From positions 1,860,001-1,924,000 of the forward strand of contig CP060220.1 in assembly GCA_023898385.1 (NCBI GenBank): a DNA stretch of 64,000 nucleotides, given 5' to 3'. This document shows positions 36,439-45,159 of the stretch, piece by piece. This DNA comes from Pseudobdellovibrionaceae bacterium (GTDB lineage: Bacteria; Bdellovibrionota; Bdellovibrionia; Bdellovibrionales; UBA1609). Both the position numbers and the translations under genes were made by a program. The notes under the pieces were generated by a model. That model searched no databases. It was not told the DNA's origin and worked only from the letters and a program-made list of their open reading frames with translations. The number at the start of each line of letters is the position of its first letter. The first letter of the stretch is position 1.

Positions 36439-36836
36439 CTCACACCTGCCTTGGTTCCACATAACGTTCATCCTCTGCTTACCTGCAATCAACGGTGTCA
36501 TCGCAGGTTTCACAAACTCTAAAAGCAAGGCACGTACCAAAATAAATTCTGTTTAGACGACAAGTTGCACAATAGGATCGATGAGAATTTTTTATAGGAT
36601 AAAAAACTGTAAACAAGACCAAGCGGCCATTTTAAGCGGCACTCACAGATGACAAATATTCCATGTGTAATGATTTCTATTGCGGCGCAAATAAAAATAG
36701 AGTCACTGTGACACCATTCCTGTCCGTATTTTGTCGGACATGTCCGCTGAGCGGACGCAAATGGATACCTAAATACCACGATAAACATTAAGAAAAATCA
36801 ATGATTGAAGTCAGACAGGATAGGCTGATTTTAGAT
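36439..36836 (-). other. Upstream region of the kinase gene, after the tlpA-like gene
   Basis: About 400 bp without a gene. It contains the TGTCCG/CGGACA cluster at 36721-36756 and otherwise A/T-rich DNA. A weak AATCATTGATTTTT element (minus strand, ~36797) could end the rplQ/tlpA transcript. Confidence 0.4.
36721..36756. promoter_or_regulatory. Operator-like cluster of TGTCCG half-sites
   Basis: Four half-sites occur in 36 bp: TGTCCG (36721), CGGACA (36735), TGTCCG (36741) and CGGAC (36752). The middle two join into the perfect 12-bp palindrome CGGACATGTCCG, and the last two form GTCCGC-TGA-GCGGAC. It lies ~285 bp before the kinase start and ~80 bp after the tlpA-like stop. It looks like a multi-site binding region; no protein can be named. 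Confidence 0.5.
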
Positions 36837-37403
36837 TTATTGTGCAGAGACTAGGGTATTAAAGAACTCAATGGCGTCTGGCGTGTACCAATTGTCCACT
36901 CCAGCTATTTTGCGAACCAAAACCCTCTCTCGACCCACTATATATGATTCAGGCAAAACTTCGGTGCCAAAGAGCTTAGCCACCTCTTGATCCTTATCCC
37001 ACATCACATAAAGACTGGGGTCTTTGGCGTCAAAGGCCTTTAAAAAGTTCTCTAAATCAACCTTTTCAAAGTCAGCCGATATAGCTAGTAAAATCACCTG
37101 CCCTTTGAAGTGATCTATCAGACTTAATAGCGAAGGAAACTCCTCCACACAGGGCTCACACCAAGAGGCCCAAAAGTTCACAATCACAATTTTATCAGAA
37201 AACTGGCTCAACTTAACTGGTTGGCCGCTCAGATCGTTTAGTGAAAAATCCGGGACCCCGGATTTTTCCATTTCATTAAGGATTTTTGTGCCAGGTGGTG
37301 GTTGTTGTCCCTGACTTAGGAACTTGTCGTATTTCTGCCATAAAACACCCACCAATACGGCGACTACCACCGTAACGAGTAGTCCCTTAAGTGAGTGCTT
37401 CAC
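36837..37403 (-). CDS. TlpA/ResA-like membrane-anchored thioredoxin
   Basis: 188 residues from GTG 37403, two bases after the rplQ stop. One N-terminal membrane segment (~7-22) places the domain in the periplasm. The AhpC/TSA-like redoxin fold starts VPDFSLNDLSGQPVKLSQF and carries the CxxC active site as WASWCEPC (Cys82, Cys85). Members reduce disulfides or help cytochrome c maturation. Cotranscription with the ribosomal operon through rplQ is likely, which is unusual for such a gene. Confidence 0.85.
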   Translation of the reverse strand: MKHSLKGLLVTVVVAVLVGVLWQKYDKFLSQGQQPPPGTKILNEMEKSGVPDFSLNDLSGQPVKLSQFSDKIVIVNFWASWCEPCVEEFPSLLSLIDHFKGQVILLAISADFEKVDLENFLKAFDAKDPSLYVMWDKDQEVAKLFGTEVLPESYIVGRERVLVRKIAGVDNWYTPDAIEFFNTLVSAQ

Positions 37404-37405
37404 CG

Positions 37406-37909
37406 TTATTTACCGCGGTTAATTCTACGAGATTGAGCCTGCATCTTGCGCACGCCTTTGCGTTTCGCTGAAGCTCGCTTCTGCAGTTGGCGTGTTCGCT
37501 TGGCCGCATCTTTATCGCCAGTCACTGTTTCTTTAGTGGTGGCTTCTGGTGCCACATAATCGACAAACTCGATAAATGCCATAGGGGCATTGTCACCAGG
37601 TCGAGCACCTAACTTTATAATCCGAGTGTACCCACCTGGACGTTCTGAAAAACGCGGGGCAATGTCGTTCACAAGTGAAAAGGCCGTGTTCTTGTTAGGA
37701 TACCTTGCCTTCAAAATTCGACGGGCATGCAGGCCACCCTTTTTACCAATTGTTACCGCTCGCTCAACATGACGACGCAGTTCTTTGGCTTTTGGCAAAG
37801 TCGTTCGAATTCGGCCATGCTCAACCAAAGAGTCAACCAATCCACGAATTAGAGCTTTTCTAGGCCCTTGTCGTCGTCCAAATGAATGTGAAGTTACCTT
37901 ATGTCTCAT
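37406..37909 (-). CDS. rplQ: 50S ribosomal protein L17
   Basis: 167 residues against ~127 in E. coli. The core (RHKVTSHSFGRRQGPRKALI onward, about 1-118) is standard. It is followed by a ~48-residue Lys/Arg/Gln-rich extension ending in KMQAQSRRINRGK that probably contacts rRNA. It is the last ribosomal gene of the cluster and lies 15 bp after rpoA. Confidence 0.97.
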   Translation of the reverse strand: MRHKVTSHSFGRRQGPRKALIRGLVDSLVEHGRIRTTLPKAKELRRHVERAVTIGKKGGLHARRILKARYPNKNTAFSLVNDIAPRFSERPGGYTRIIKLGARPGDNAPMAFIEFVDYVAPEATTKETVTGDKDAAKRTRQLQKRASAKRKGVRKMQAQSRRINRGK

Positions 37910-37924
37910 TGTTTCACTCCCGAA

Positions 37925-39055
37925 TTACTGATGAGTTGGTGGTGTTCCACCGCCGCCCATGGGATCGGACATACCACCCATCCCAGTAGCCGCGCCAGCA
38001 TTACCTGCTGCCGCTGCAGTTTCATTGGACTCAGTGGCACCAGGGCGATGAGGGTTATTGGGGTCCCATCCTGGTGGCGGCCAACCCTCTATCTTCATTC
38101 CCAATGAAAGTCCCATTTTTCCCAAAATATCTTTGATTTCATTTAGTGACTTACGGCCAAAATTCTTTGTTTTTAGCATTTCAGCTTCTGAACGGGCCAC
38201 TAGCTCACCAATTTGACGAATGTTTGCGTTTTTCAAACAATTCATGCTCCGCACGGAAAGCTCTAAATCATCCACAGAACGGAACAGATTTTCATTTAAT
38301 CTTGGTGTAGAAGTTTGCTCTTCTTCTTCTTTAGGCTCGATATCCTCGTCAAAAGTAACAAAAACCTGCAACTGCTCTTTTAAGATTTTTGATCCTAAAG
38401 AAACCGCTTCTTCAGGCTTCAACGATCCATCTGTCCATACTTCAAGTTCTAGAGCATCATAATCTGTACGTTGACCCACTCGGGCATCAGAAACTTGATA
38501 GTTCACACGACGAATTGGACTATGAAGTGAATCCACTGCAATGTATCCAACCGGCAGTTCCTCTTTGTGTTCTTCAGCCTCTCGGTAGCCACGTTCAAAC
38601 GTCACCACGATTTCAGCTTCAAACTTGCCTTCTTTACCCAACGTAGCAATATGCTGATGGGGGTTTAAAACTTCAACTTGATCAGTTAATTGAATGTCGG
38701 CAGCCGTTACCGTACCAGGACCTTGCTTAGAGATTCTTAATGTTTTCTGATTAGAATCGTATTGACGAAACCGAACTTCCTTTAAGTTCAAAATGATGTC
38801 GGTCACATCTTCAAGTACATCGGGCATGGTGCTGAACTCATGCAACACCCCTTCAAGCTTAACAGCACTCACTGCCGAACCCATCATTGAGCTGAGTAGC
38901 ACACGACGTAGAGAATTCCCCAACGTCACGCCATAGCCACGCTCGAGGGGACGCACAGAGAATCGACCGTATGTGTCTGTCAGGCTATCTGTATCTACAT
39001 CAAAGCCTCGTGGCTTTATTAGATCGCGCCAAAACTTATAGTAATGTTGTTGCAT
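37925..39055 (-). CDS. rpoA: RNA polymerase alpha subunit
   Basis: 376 residues. The N-terminal dimerisation and assembly domain (RGYGVTLGNSLRRVLLSSM) and the C-terminal domain (LNCLKNANI-type core, LGRKSLNEIK-like KNFGRKSLNEIKDIL) that binds UP elements and activators are both complete. After the usual end there is an extra tail of ~50 residues rich in Pro, Gly, Ala and Met (from GWPPPGWDPNNPHRPG). The gap to rpsK is 70 bp and contains no rpsD, which often stands there. Confidence 0.97.
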   Translation of the reverse strand: MQQHYYKFWRDLIKPRGFDVDTDSLTDTYGRFSVRPLERGYGVTLGNSLRRVLLSSMMGSAVSAVKLEGVLHEFSTMPDVLEDVTDIILNLKEVRFRQYDSNQKTLRISKQGPGTVTAADIQLTDQVEVLNPHQHIATLGKEGKFEAEIVVTFERGYREAEEHKEELPVGYIAVDSLHSPIRRVNYQVSDARVGQRTDYDALELEVWTDGSLKPEEAVSLGSKILKEQLQVFVTFDEDIEPKEEEEQTSTPRLNENLFRSVDDLELSVRSMNCLKNANIRQIGELVARSEAEMLKTKNFGRKSLNEIKDILGKMGLSLGMKIEGWPPPGWDPNNPHRPGATESNETAAAAGNAGAATGMGGMSDPMGGGGTPPTHQ

Positions 39056-39125
39056 GTTTTATTCTCCCAATATCAAAAACAAATTCAGCTCAATTCAACT
39101 ATCAAGGGCCCTGTGAGATAATCCT

Positions 39126-39518
39126 CTAGATGCGTCGACGTTTTGGAGGACGGCAACCATTGTGAGGCACGGGTGTTAAGTCTCGCATCAAGGTCACTCT
39201 GATTCCAGAAGCCGCTACAGATCGCACGGCTGGCTCTCGTCCGGACCCTGGGCCTGTAAGGTAAACCTCAACACTCTTCATTCCCGCCTCTAATGCCTTT
39301 TTACATGCATCTTCAGCTGCCATCTGAGCCGCAAAAGGAGTGCCTTTTCTGCTGCCCTTAAAGCCCAAAAATCCCGCTGAAGACCAAGCTACCGCGCCAC
39401 CAGAGGGATCAGTGATTGTCACAATCGTGTTGCCAAAACCTGCGTTTATATAGCAACGACCAGAGGGAACATTCTTTTTTGTCTTTTTCTTTGTACCGAC
39501 GTTCTTTTTACCTGCCAT
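39126..39518 (-). CDS. rpsK: 30S ribosomal protein S11
   Basis: 130 residues from ATG 39518, nine bases after AAGGGG; a GTG two codons earlier is too close to that site. NTIVTITD and GPGSGREPAVRSVAASGI with the C-terminal HNGCRPPKRRRI are universal S11 motifs. It lines the platform of the small subunit. Confidence 0.97.
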   Translation of the reverse strand: MAGKKNVGTKKKTKKNVPSGRCYINAGFGNTIVTITDPSGGAVAWSSAGFLGFKGSRKGTPFAAQMAAEDACKKALEAGMKSVEVYLTGPGSGREPAVRSVAASGIRVTLMRDLTPVPHNGCRPPKRRRI

Positions 39519-39531
39519 TGACACTTACCCC

Positions 39532-39903
39532 TTAAACGGCTTTCTTCTTGTTCGCTACAGTCTTACGAGGACCTTTTCGTGTACGAGAGTTCACTCGCGT
39601 TCTCTGCCCTCTCACCGGTAATCCCTTTCGATGGCGCAGACCGCGATAGCACCCCAAATCCATTAGCCGTTTAATGGATAGGTTCACTTCCCGACGAAGA
39701 TCACCTTCGATCTTGAAAGTTTCAATCACGTTTCTGAGACTCACGACCTGATCATCAGTCAGGCTGTCTGTTCTCACATCTGGAGACATCCCAGATTTTT
39801 CACAAATTTGTTTCGCACGAGTGCGGCCTATTCCGTAGATATACGTTAATGCCACTTCAATACGTTTATTTCTTGGTAAATCGACACCTGCAATACGAGC
39901 CAT
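39532..39903 (-). CDS. rpsM: 30S ribosomal protein S13
   Basis: 123 residues, starting MARIAGVDLPRNKRIEVALT, with YIYGIGRTRA and the basic C-terminus (RKGLPVRGQRTRVNSRTRKG) that reaches the P-site tRNA and subunit bridge. It is seven bases from rpmJ and 13 from rpsK. Confidence 0.97.
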   Translation of the reverse strand: MARIAGVDLPRNKRIEVALTYIYGIGRTRAKQICEKSGMSPDVRTDSLTDDQVVSLRNVIETFKIEGDLRREVNLSIKRLMDLGCYRGLRHRKGLPVRGQRTRVNSRTRKGPRKTVANKKKAV

Positions 39904-39909
39904 TTTCTA

Positions 39910-40023
39910 CTACCCTTGCTTTTGCTTGTGTTTTGGGTTTTCACAAATCACACGAATAATGCCCCGACGCTTAATAATTTTGCATTTAGGACACATGGTT
40001 TTAACTGACGCTCTTACTTTCAT
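39910..40023 (-). CDS. rpmJ: 50S ribosomal protein L36
   Basis: 37 residues beginning MKVRASVKTMCPKCKIIKRR, zinc-binding form with three Cys (CPKC, ICEN) and the His of NPKHKQ completing the site. Too short for the usual length cut-off, but sequence and place between adk and rpsM are diagnostic. infA, often next to it, is absent. Confidence 0.95.
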   Translation of the reverse strand: MKVRASVKTMCPKCKIIKRRGIIRVICENPKHKQKQG

Positions 40024-40155
40024 TTTTCTAACCTCAAGTAGCCACTAACTATTTGAAATAACAGCACTTTTCAAAAACTTTCGGGCTATGGTGACAATCG
40101 CGATCGCCAACAATATCACCCGACCAAATCCAAGTCCAGCCTTTTTGCCAATAGA

Positions 40156-40797
40156 TCATTGATCCAATTGGCTCTCCAGTCGGCCAAACACTGCCATCAC
40201 ATCACCAGTTCCGTCCACTTCAACCAGGCTATCTCTCTCCTGGTAAAAGACCTTCACTGGTTCTGTAGAATTCTTATAAACCTTCAACCGATGTCGCACA
40301 GCTTCTTCTTGATCATCAGTTCGCTGTACCACATCACCGCCGCACTGGTCACAAACGCCTTCCGCCTTAGGTGGATGCGTTTGGGCATGATAAACAGCGC
40401 CACAATTTTTACAAACCCGACGACCGCTCAACCGCGCAACCAATTGCTCTTCCGGCACCTCTAAAAACAACGCCTTGTCCACTTTCAATGAATACTTTTC
40501 GAGCATTTCATCAAGCGCTTTAGCCTGGGGCACTGTACGAGGGAATCCATCAAGAATAAAACCTTTACCCTCTAGCCCCCGGACGACCTCATCCACCATA
40601 CCGATCACCACTGAATCCGGCACCAAATCACCTTTGTCCGTGTAGCTCTGGGCCTCAAGGCCCAATGGCGTCTTATTCTTGATCGCATGGCGAAACAGAT
40701 CACCGGTGCTGATATGGCTCATGCCCATTTTTTCAACGAGCATACTCGACTGAGTGCCCTTGCCCGCACCAGGAGGGCCAAACAGAAGGATGTTCAA
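40156..40797 (-). CDS. adk: Adenylate kinase
   Basis: 213 residues. P-loop GPPGAGKGTQ at the N-terminus, NMP-binding HISTGDLFR, DGFPRTVPQA, and a LID domain with a four-cysteine zinc site (CKNCGAVYH, then CDQCGG). It interconverts ATP+AMP and 2 ADP. It starts at TTG 40797, overlapping the secY stop by 4 bp (TTGA), so it is translated by coupling. Confidence 0.96.
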   Translation of the reverse strand: MNILLFGPPGAGKGTQSSMLVEKMGMSHISTGDLFRHAIKNKTPLGLEAQSYTDKGDLVPDSVVIGMVDEVVRGLEGKGFILDGFPRTVPQAKALDEMLEKYSLKVDKALFLEVPEEQLVARLSGRRVCKNCGAVYHAQTHPPKAEGVCDQCGGDVVQRTDDQEEAVRHRLKVYKNSTEPVKVFYQERDSLVEVDGTGDVMAVFGRLESQLDQ

Positions 40798-42119
40798 TAT
40801 TGCACCCTCCGGCTTCTCATTTTAACACCCTTCAGTCGTTTATCGTATTCAGCAGTGATTAAGTGAGAGTTGATCTGTTGAGCCGTATCCAAAGCCACGC
40901 CCACCAAAATGAGTAGGCTCGTTCCGCCAAAGTAAAATGGCAACTTCAAATAGAGATTCAAAAAGTTAGGCATAATACATACAGCGCTCAAATAAATCGC
41001 ACCCGCAACAGTCAAGCGCTCAAGTACTCGCTTGATGTAATCCGATGTACTTCGACCGGCACGAATTCCCGGTATAAAACCGCCGTATTTTTTCAAGTTA
41101 TCAGCGACTTCATTCGGGTTGAACACGATTTCTGTGTAGAAAAAACAGAAAAACACAATAAGCGCTACAAATAATAAATTATAGATAGAACCTGTAGGCG
41201 ACAAAGCATCTTGCATGCTTCGCAGCCACGGAACGTCTACAAACTGAGCCATTGTCGCTGGAAACATCAGCAAGCTTGACGCAAAAATGGGTGGAATTAC
41301 GCCAGAAAAATTAACTTTAAGAGGCAAGTGGTTCTGAGAACCCTGCATTGCCATTCGACCAGCACCTTTTTGTGAGTGTTGAATGGGAATTCGTCTCTGG
41401 CCCACTTCTACAAACACAATGGCGGCAATCACTAATAACATAAATCCAGCCAAACCTACTGCAGCCATACCATTGAACTCGCCGGACTGAATCATTTGCC
41501 ACATTTTAGCTGTACCACTAGGAATCCCTGCGGCGATACCAGCAAAAATAATCAACGAAGCACCATTGCCAATTCCGCGCTCCGTAATTTGCTCACCCAG
41601 CCACATCACAAACATGGTACCCGCAGTAAGAGTAATGATTGTGACAACCTCGAAAGACAAAAGAAAATGGCCAAAATCTGGCGCAATGACGAGGGCCTCA
41701 CCGCCTGGAGCATTGTTGCTGGCCAACCATTTTGCCATTCCATAGCCCTGAAAACCCGCCAATGCCACTGTGGCATACCGAGTATATTGATTGATTTTTT
41801 TACGACCAGCCTCGCCTTCTTTTTTCAAAGCTTCAAGATAGGGAATGGCCGTTTGTAAAAGTTGAAAAATGATCGATGCCGAAATGTAGGGCATGATTCC
41901 CAATGCAAAAATACTAAAGCGCTCGAAGGCTCCACCTGTAAAAGTATTAAAAAGCCCAAAAATACTCCCTGTATTTTGAGTCATAAATGCTTTTACCGCT
42001 GCACCGTCTACTCCAGGAGTGGGAACAGCCACACCGATTCGATAGATCGCCAGGATCCCCAAGGTAAAGAGTATTCGATTGAGCAGATCTTTTGGAATAG
42101 ACGGAGCTTCTTTTGACAC
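40794..42119 (-). CDS. secY: Protein translocase subunit SecY
   Basis: 441 residues with ten hydrophobic helices and the family signatures GVDGAAVKAFM, LGIMPYISASIIFQL and FFCFFYTEIVFNPNEVADNL. It forms the inner-membrane Sec channel with SecE and SecG. GTG 42119 shares one base with the rplO stop (TAGTG), so translation is coupled. Confidence 0.97.
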   Translation of the reverse strand: MSKEAPSIPKDLLNRILFTLGILAIYRIGVAVPTPGVDGAAVKAFMTQNTGSIFGLFNTFTGGAFERFSIFALGIMPYISASIIFQLLQTAIPYLEALKKEGEAGRKKINQYTRYATVALAGFQGYGMAKWLASNNAPGGEALVIAPDFGHFLLSFEVVTIITLTAGTMFVMWLGEQITERGIGNGASLIIFAGIAAGIPSGTAKMWQMIQSGEFNGMAAVGLAGFMLLVIAAIVFVEVGQRRIPIQHSQKGAGRMAMQGSQNHLPLKVNFSGVIPPIFASSLLMFPATMAQFVDVPWLRSMQDALSPTGSIYNLLFVALIVFFCFFYTEIVFNPNEVADNLKKYGGFIPGIRAGRSTSDYIKRVLERLTVAGAIYLSAVCIMPNFLNLYLKLPFYFGGTSLLILVGVALDTAQQINSHLITAEYDKRLKGVKMRSRRVQY

Positions 42120-42559
42120 TACTTGATGACCTCTGCAGTACCGCCAGCTTTTTCAATGGCAGCTTTGGCTGTTGCGCTAAACTTATGTGCTTTTACATTT
42201 AAGGCTTTTTGTAATTCGCCACGACCCAACACCTTCACTAAAGCCTTTTTTCCTACGGCTCCAGCTGAGGCAAGAGTTTGTGGCGTAACATCACCATCAT
42301 ACTTACTTAAATCATCTAAATTAATTACGTCATAGGTGGTTTTAAACATTGTGTTTGTAAAACCAAACTTAGGCAACCGTCGCATAAGAGGTGTTTGCCC
42401 ACCTTCAAAGCCACGACGAATTGGCGCGCCTTTACGAGCTTTCTGCCCCTTGTGCCCTTTTCCAGCAGTTCCACCTGAGCCAGAGGCATCACCACGCCCC
42501 ACTCGGTGTCGATTCTTATTAGCTCCCTTATTTGGACGCAATTCTGATAATAAACTCAT
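42119..42559 (-). CDS. rplO: 50S ribosomal protein L15
   Basis: 146 residues; the Gly/Arg-rich start (RVGRGDASGSGGTAGKGHKG, QKARKGAPIRRGFEGGQ) is the extended rRNA-binding arm of L15 and GRGELQKALNVKAHKFSATA is its conserved end. It lies between rpmD (1 bp away) and secY. Confidence 0.97.
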   Translation of the reverse strand: MSLLSELRPNKGANKNRHRVGRGDASGSGGTAGKGHKGQKARKGAPIRRGFEGGQTPLMRRLPKFGFTNTMFKTTYDVINLDDLSKYDGDVTPQTLASAGAVGKKALVKVLGRGELQKALNVKAHKFSATAKAAIEKAGGTAEVIK

Positions 42560-42560
42560 T

Positions 42561-42746
42561 TTAGTTCTCCGAAGTGACCTCTAATAAGTGTTGGATTTTA
42601 AAAATCTGCCCACGCATTGCCGGGCTATCTTTAACCACCACTTCCGAATTAATTTTTTTTAAGCCCAGACATCGAACCGCATCTTTTTGCTGTTGCGAAA
42701 TACCAATTAAGCTCTTCTTCAACTTTAAACGAAAAGTCTTTGCCAT
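42561..42746 (-). CDS. rpmD: 50S ribosomal protein L30
   Basis: 61 residues: FRLKLKKSLIGISQQQKDAV, RCLGLKKINSEVV, then PAMRGQIFKIQHLLEV, the full small L30 fold. ATG 42746 follows AAGGAGAT in the spacer after rpsE. Confidence 0.95.
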   Translation of the reverse strand: MAKTFRLKLKKSLIGISQQQKDAVRCLGLKKINSEVVVKDSPAMRGQIFKIQHLLEVTSEN

Positions 42747-42757
42747 GCCTGATCTCC

Positions 42758-43228
42758 TTACCCAACCTGCTGACCGTCGGGACGACTATCAACGAGCTGC
42801 TGAAGTCCTTCCACTGTGGCTCGAACAGCATTGTGCGGGTTACGTGTGCCCACACACTTTGTGAGAATATCTTTGATACCCACAGCTTCAAGAACGGCCC
42901 GCACTGCGCCACCGGCAATAACACCAGTTCCGGGTGCTGCTGGAATAAGTACAACCTTGGCTGCTCCGAAACGACCAATCACTTCGTGAGGGATGGTTCT
43001 GTTTTCTTTAAGGGTCACGTCTGTCAATGACTTTTTAGCAATGCGACTGGCTTTGCCGATTGCTTCTGGCACTTCTCCAGCTTTACCTGTGCCAAACCCG
43101 ACGCCACCTTTGCCATTTCCTGCAACAACTAGGGCAGAAAAGGAAAATCGACGTCCACCTTTTACCACTTTGGCCACTCGGTTAATCGCGACCACTCTTT
43201 CTTGAACTTCTGTTTCCATTGGCTCCAC
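42758..43228 (-). CDS. rpsE: 30S ribosomal protein S5
   Basis: 156 residues from GTG 43228 (AAGGAG eight bases upstream; ATG 43219 is too close to any such site). GGRRFSFSALVVAGNGKGGV and the GIKDILTKCVGTRNPHNAVR region are diagnostic. S5 acts in decoding accuracy at the mRNA entry site. Confidence 0.97.
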   Translation of the reverse strand: MEPMETEVQERVVAINRVAKVVKGGRRFSFSALVVAGNGKGGVGFGTGKAGEVPEAIGKASRIAKKSLTDVTLKENRTIPHEVIGRFGAAKVVLIPAAPGTGVIAGGAVRAVLEAVGIKDILTKCVGTRNPHNAVRATVEGLQQLVDSRPDGQQVG

Positions 43229-43240
43229 TAAATTGTCTCC

Positions 43241-43615
43241 TTAAAATTCAAGTCCAGCTTCACGCGCACCTTCTGCTAAGGCCTTCACGCGACCGTGGTA
43301 AACGTATCCGCTACGGTCAAACACCACGTTTTTAATATTTTTCTCCATAGCCTTTTTCGCTACAGCTTCACCTACGGCCTTAGCCGCAGCACAAGAACTT
43401 TTACCACCTTCAACACTCACAGTGAGAGTCGATGCCGATGCCAAAGTGTTTCCTGTAACATCATCTAAAAGCTGCGCATACATGTGGCGTCCACTACGAT
43501 AGACAGACAAACGTGGCCGCTCAGAGGTACCCTGCACTTTTTTTCGAATTCGCACTCGATTTTTTAGTCGTGCCACCACTTTTTGCGATGTCTTTTTATT
43601 AAATATCAGTCTCAC
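43241..43615 (-). CDS. rplR: 50S ribosomal protein L18
   Basis: 124 residues from GTG 43615; RPRLSVYRSGRHMYAQLLDD and the C-terminal FDRSGYVYHGRVKALAEGAR are typical. It binds 5S rRNA together with L5. Confidence 0.96.
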   Translation of the reverse strand: MRLIFNKKTSQKVVARLKNRVRIRKKVQGTSERPRLSVYRSGRHMYAQLLDDVTGNTLASASTLTVSVEGGKSSCAAAKAVGEAVAKKAMEKNIKNVVFDRSGYVYHGRVKALAEGAREAGLEF

Positions 43616-43627
43616 AACACAACCTCA

Positions 43628-44170
43628 CTATTTACCAGCTGACTTACCAGCTTTTCGACGAATATGTTCATCAGAGTACTTAATACCCTTACCTAGATAT
43701 GGCTCTGGTGGACGAAAAGCTCGAATGTTAGCTGCCACTTGTCCAACCAACTCACGACTCGCTCCCGCCACTTTCACCGCATTCTGTTTTTCTACCGTAA
43801 TTTCAATACCATCGGGAATGGGGAACTGAATAGGATGACTGTATCCCAAATTGAGTTCTAAAGTCTTACCCTTCACAGCGGCCTTGTAACCGACGCCGTT
43901 AAGCTCTAAAGACTTTTCCCAGCCCTTTGACACACCGGTAACGGCATTCTGAATCAGCGCACGATACAATCCGTGATAAGCACGGGTCTGCGCCTCGTCA
44001 TTGGTACGGGTTAAGATCACCTGACCGTCTTTTACCTCGGCCTTGATCACTGGCTTTAGCTGCACTTTTTGCGTGCTTTTGCCACCTTTAATAACTACTT
44101 GGTTATCAGGAGAAACTGTCACCTGAACCGAACCTTCAAAAAATATTGGTGCTTTACCTACCCTAGACAT
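43628..44170 (-). CDS. rplF: 50S ribosomal protein L6
   Basis: 180 residues: MSRVGKAPI start, two duplicated alpha/beta domains, and the conserved RAFRPPEPYLGKGIKYSDEH near the end that touches the sarcin-ricin loop region. Confidence 0.97.
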   Translation of the reverse strand: MSRVGKAPIFFEGSVQVTVSPDNQVVIKGGKSTQKVQLKPVIKAEVKDGQVILTRTNDEAQTRAYHGLYRALIQNAVTGVSKGWEKSLELNGVGYKAAVKGKTLELNLGYSHPIQFPIPDGIEITVEKQNAVKVAGASRELVGQVAANIRAFRPPEPYLGKGIKYSDEHIRRKAGKSAGK

Positions 44171-44176
44171 TTTACC

Positions 44177-44566
44177 CTACCAAACCTGTAGAAGAATTTC
44201 GCCACCAACATTTTCTTTGACGGCTTTATCACCACTCATAACACCTCGGTTCGTACTCAATACGGAAATACCGTATCCAGACCTAACCTGAGGGATCTCA
44301 TTTGCCTTCACGTATCGTCGACGGCCGGGACGACTCACTCTATGGATCTTGTTAATCATGTGGGTTCCATCTGGTGTATACTTCAGATAAACCCGCATAA
44401 CCCCTTGCTTGCCATCGCGCGCCACCTTGAACGTTCTAATATAACCTGCATCTTTAAGTGCAGCAGCTATACCCACGCGCAAATTTGAGCTGGGGATGTC
44501 CACCTTTTCATGTTTCGCATGTCCGGCGTTTCTTATTCTCGTAATGAAGTCAGCAACTGTATCCAT
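44177..44566 (-). CDS. rpsH: 30S ribosomal protein S8
   Basis: 129 residues from ATG 44566, nine bases after AGGAG; the frame opens at GTG 44572, too close to that site. MDTVADFITRIRNAGHAKHE and VLSTNRGVMSGDKAVKENVG are diagnostic. Only ~20 bp separate it from rplE, so rpsN, which usually stands between them, is absent. Confidence 0.97.
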   Translation of the reverse strand: MDTVADFITRIRNAGHAKHEKVDIPSSNLRVGIAAALKDAGYIRTFKVARDGKQGVMRVYLKYTPDGTHMINKIHRVSRPGRRRYVKANEIPQVRSGYGISVLSTNRGVMSGDKAVKENVGGEILLQVW

Positions 44567-44586
44567 TAACACTCACTCCTAAAGTC

Positions 44587-45126
44587 CTACTTCCTAAACG
44601 GCATTCCCAAGGCTTCAAGCAAAGCCTTACCCTCTGCATCTGTTTTACCAGATGTACAAATAGTTATGCTCATACCGCGTATTTTATCTACTTTGTCATA
44701 ATCGATTTCCGGAAAAACAATCTGTTCCTTCAGGCCCATATTGTAATTTCCCCGGCCATCAAAAGCTTTTGGCGAAAGTCCCCGAAAATCTCTAACTCGA
44801 GGAATTGAAAAGTGAATCAACTTTTCAAGGAACACCCACATTCGGTCTCGACGAAGAGTCACACTCGCGCCAAGGGGCATGCCTTCACGTAGCTTAAAGT
44901 TAGCAATTGCTTTCTTTGCTTTCGTGATAACTGCCTTTTGACCTGTGATCGCTGTCAACTCATCCGCGGCTGTATTTAACAGTTTGGGATTCTTCACAGC
45001 TTCACCCATGGTCACATTTAACACAATCTTTTCAATATTTGGCACCTTCATGATGTTATCCACACCCAATTGCTTCTTGAGTGCTGGCACCACCTCTTTT
45101 TTATAATTTTCTTCCAAGTAACTCAC
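44587..45126 (-). CDS. rplE: 50S ribosomal protein L5
   Basis: 179 residues from GTG 45126 (GGAG eight bases upstream), the E. coli length. The frame is open from TTG 45153, but those nine codons are not conserved in style and lie too near AAGGGA. NYKKEVVPALKKQLG, MPLGASVTLRRDRMWVFLEK and GRGNYNMGLKEQIVFPEIDY are the L5 core. It binds 5S rRNA. It directly follows rplN with ~33 bp between, leaving no room for rplX. Confidence 0.96.
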   Translation of the reverse strand: MSYLEENYKKEVVPALKKQLGVDNIMKVPNIEKIVLNVTMGEAVKNPKLLNTAADELTAITGQKAVITKAKKAIANFKLREGMPLGASVTLRRDRMWVFLEKLIHFSIPRVRDFRGLSPKAFDGRGNYNMGLKEQIVFPEIDYDKVDKIRGMSITICTSGKTDAEGKALLEALGMPFRK

Positions 45127-45159
45127 GACATGTTCTCCATGATTCCTCGCCAATATCCC

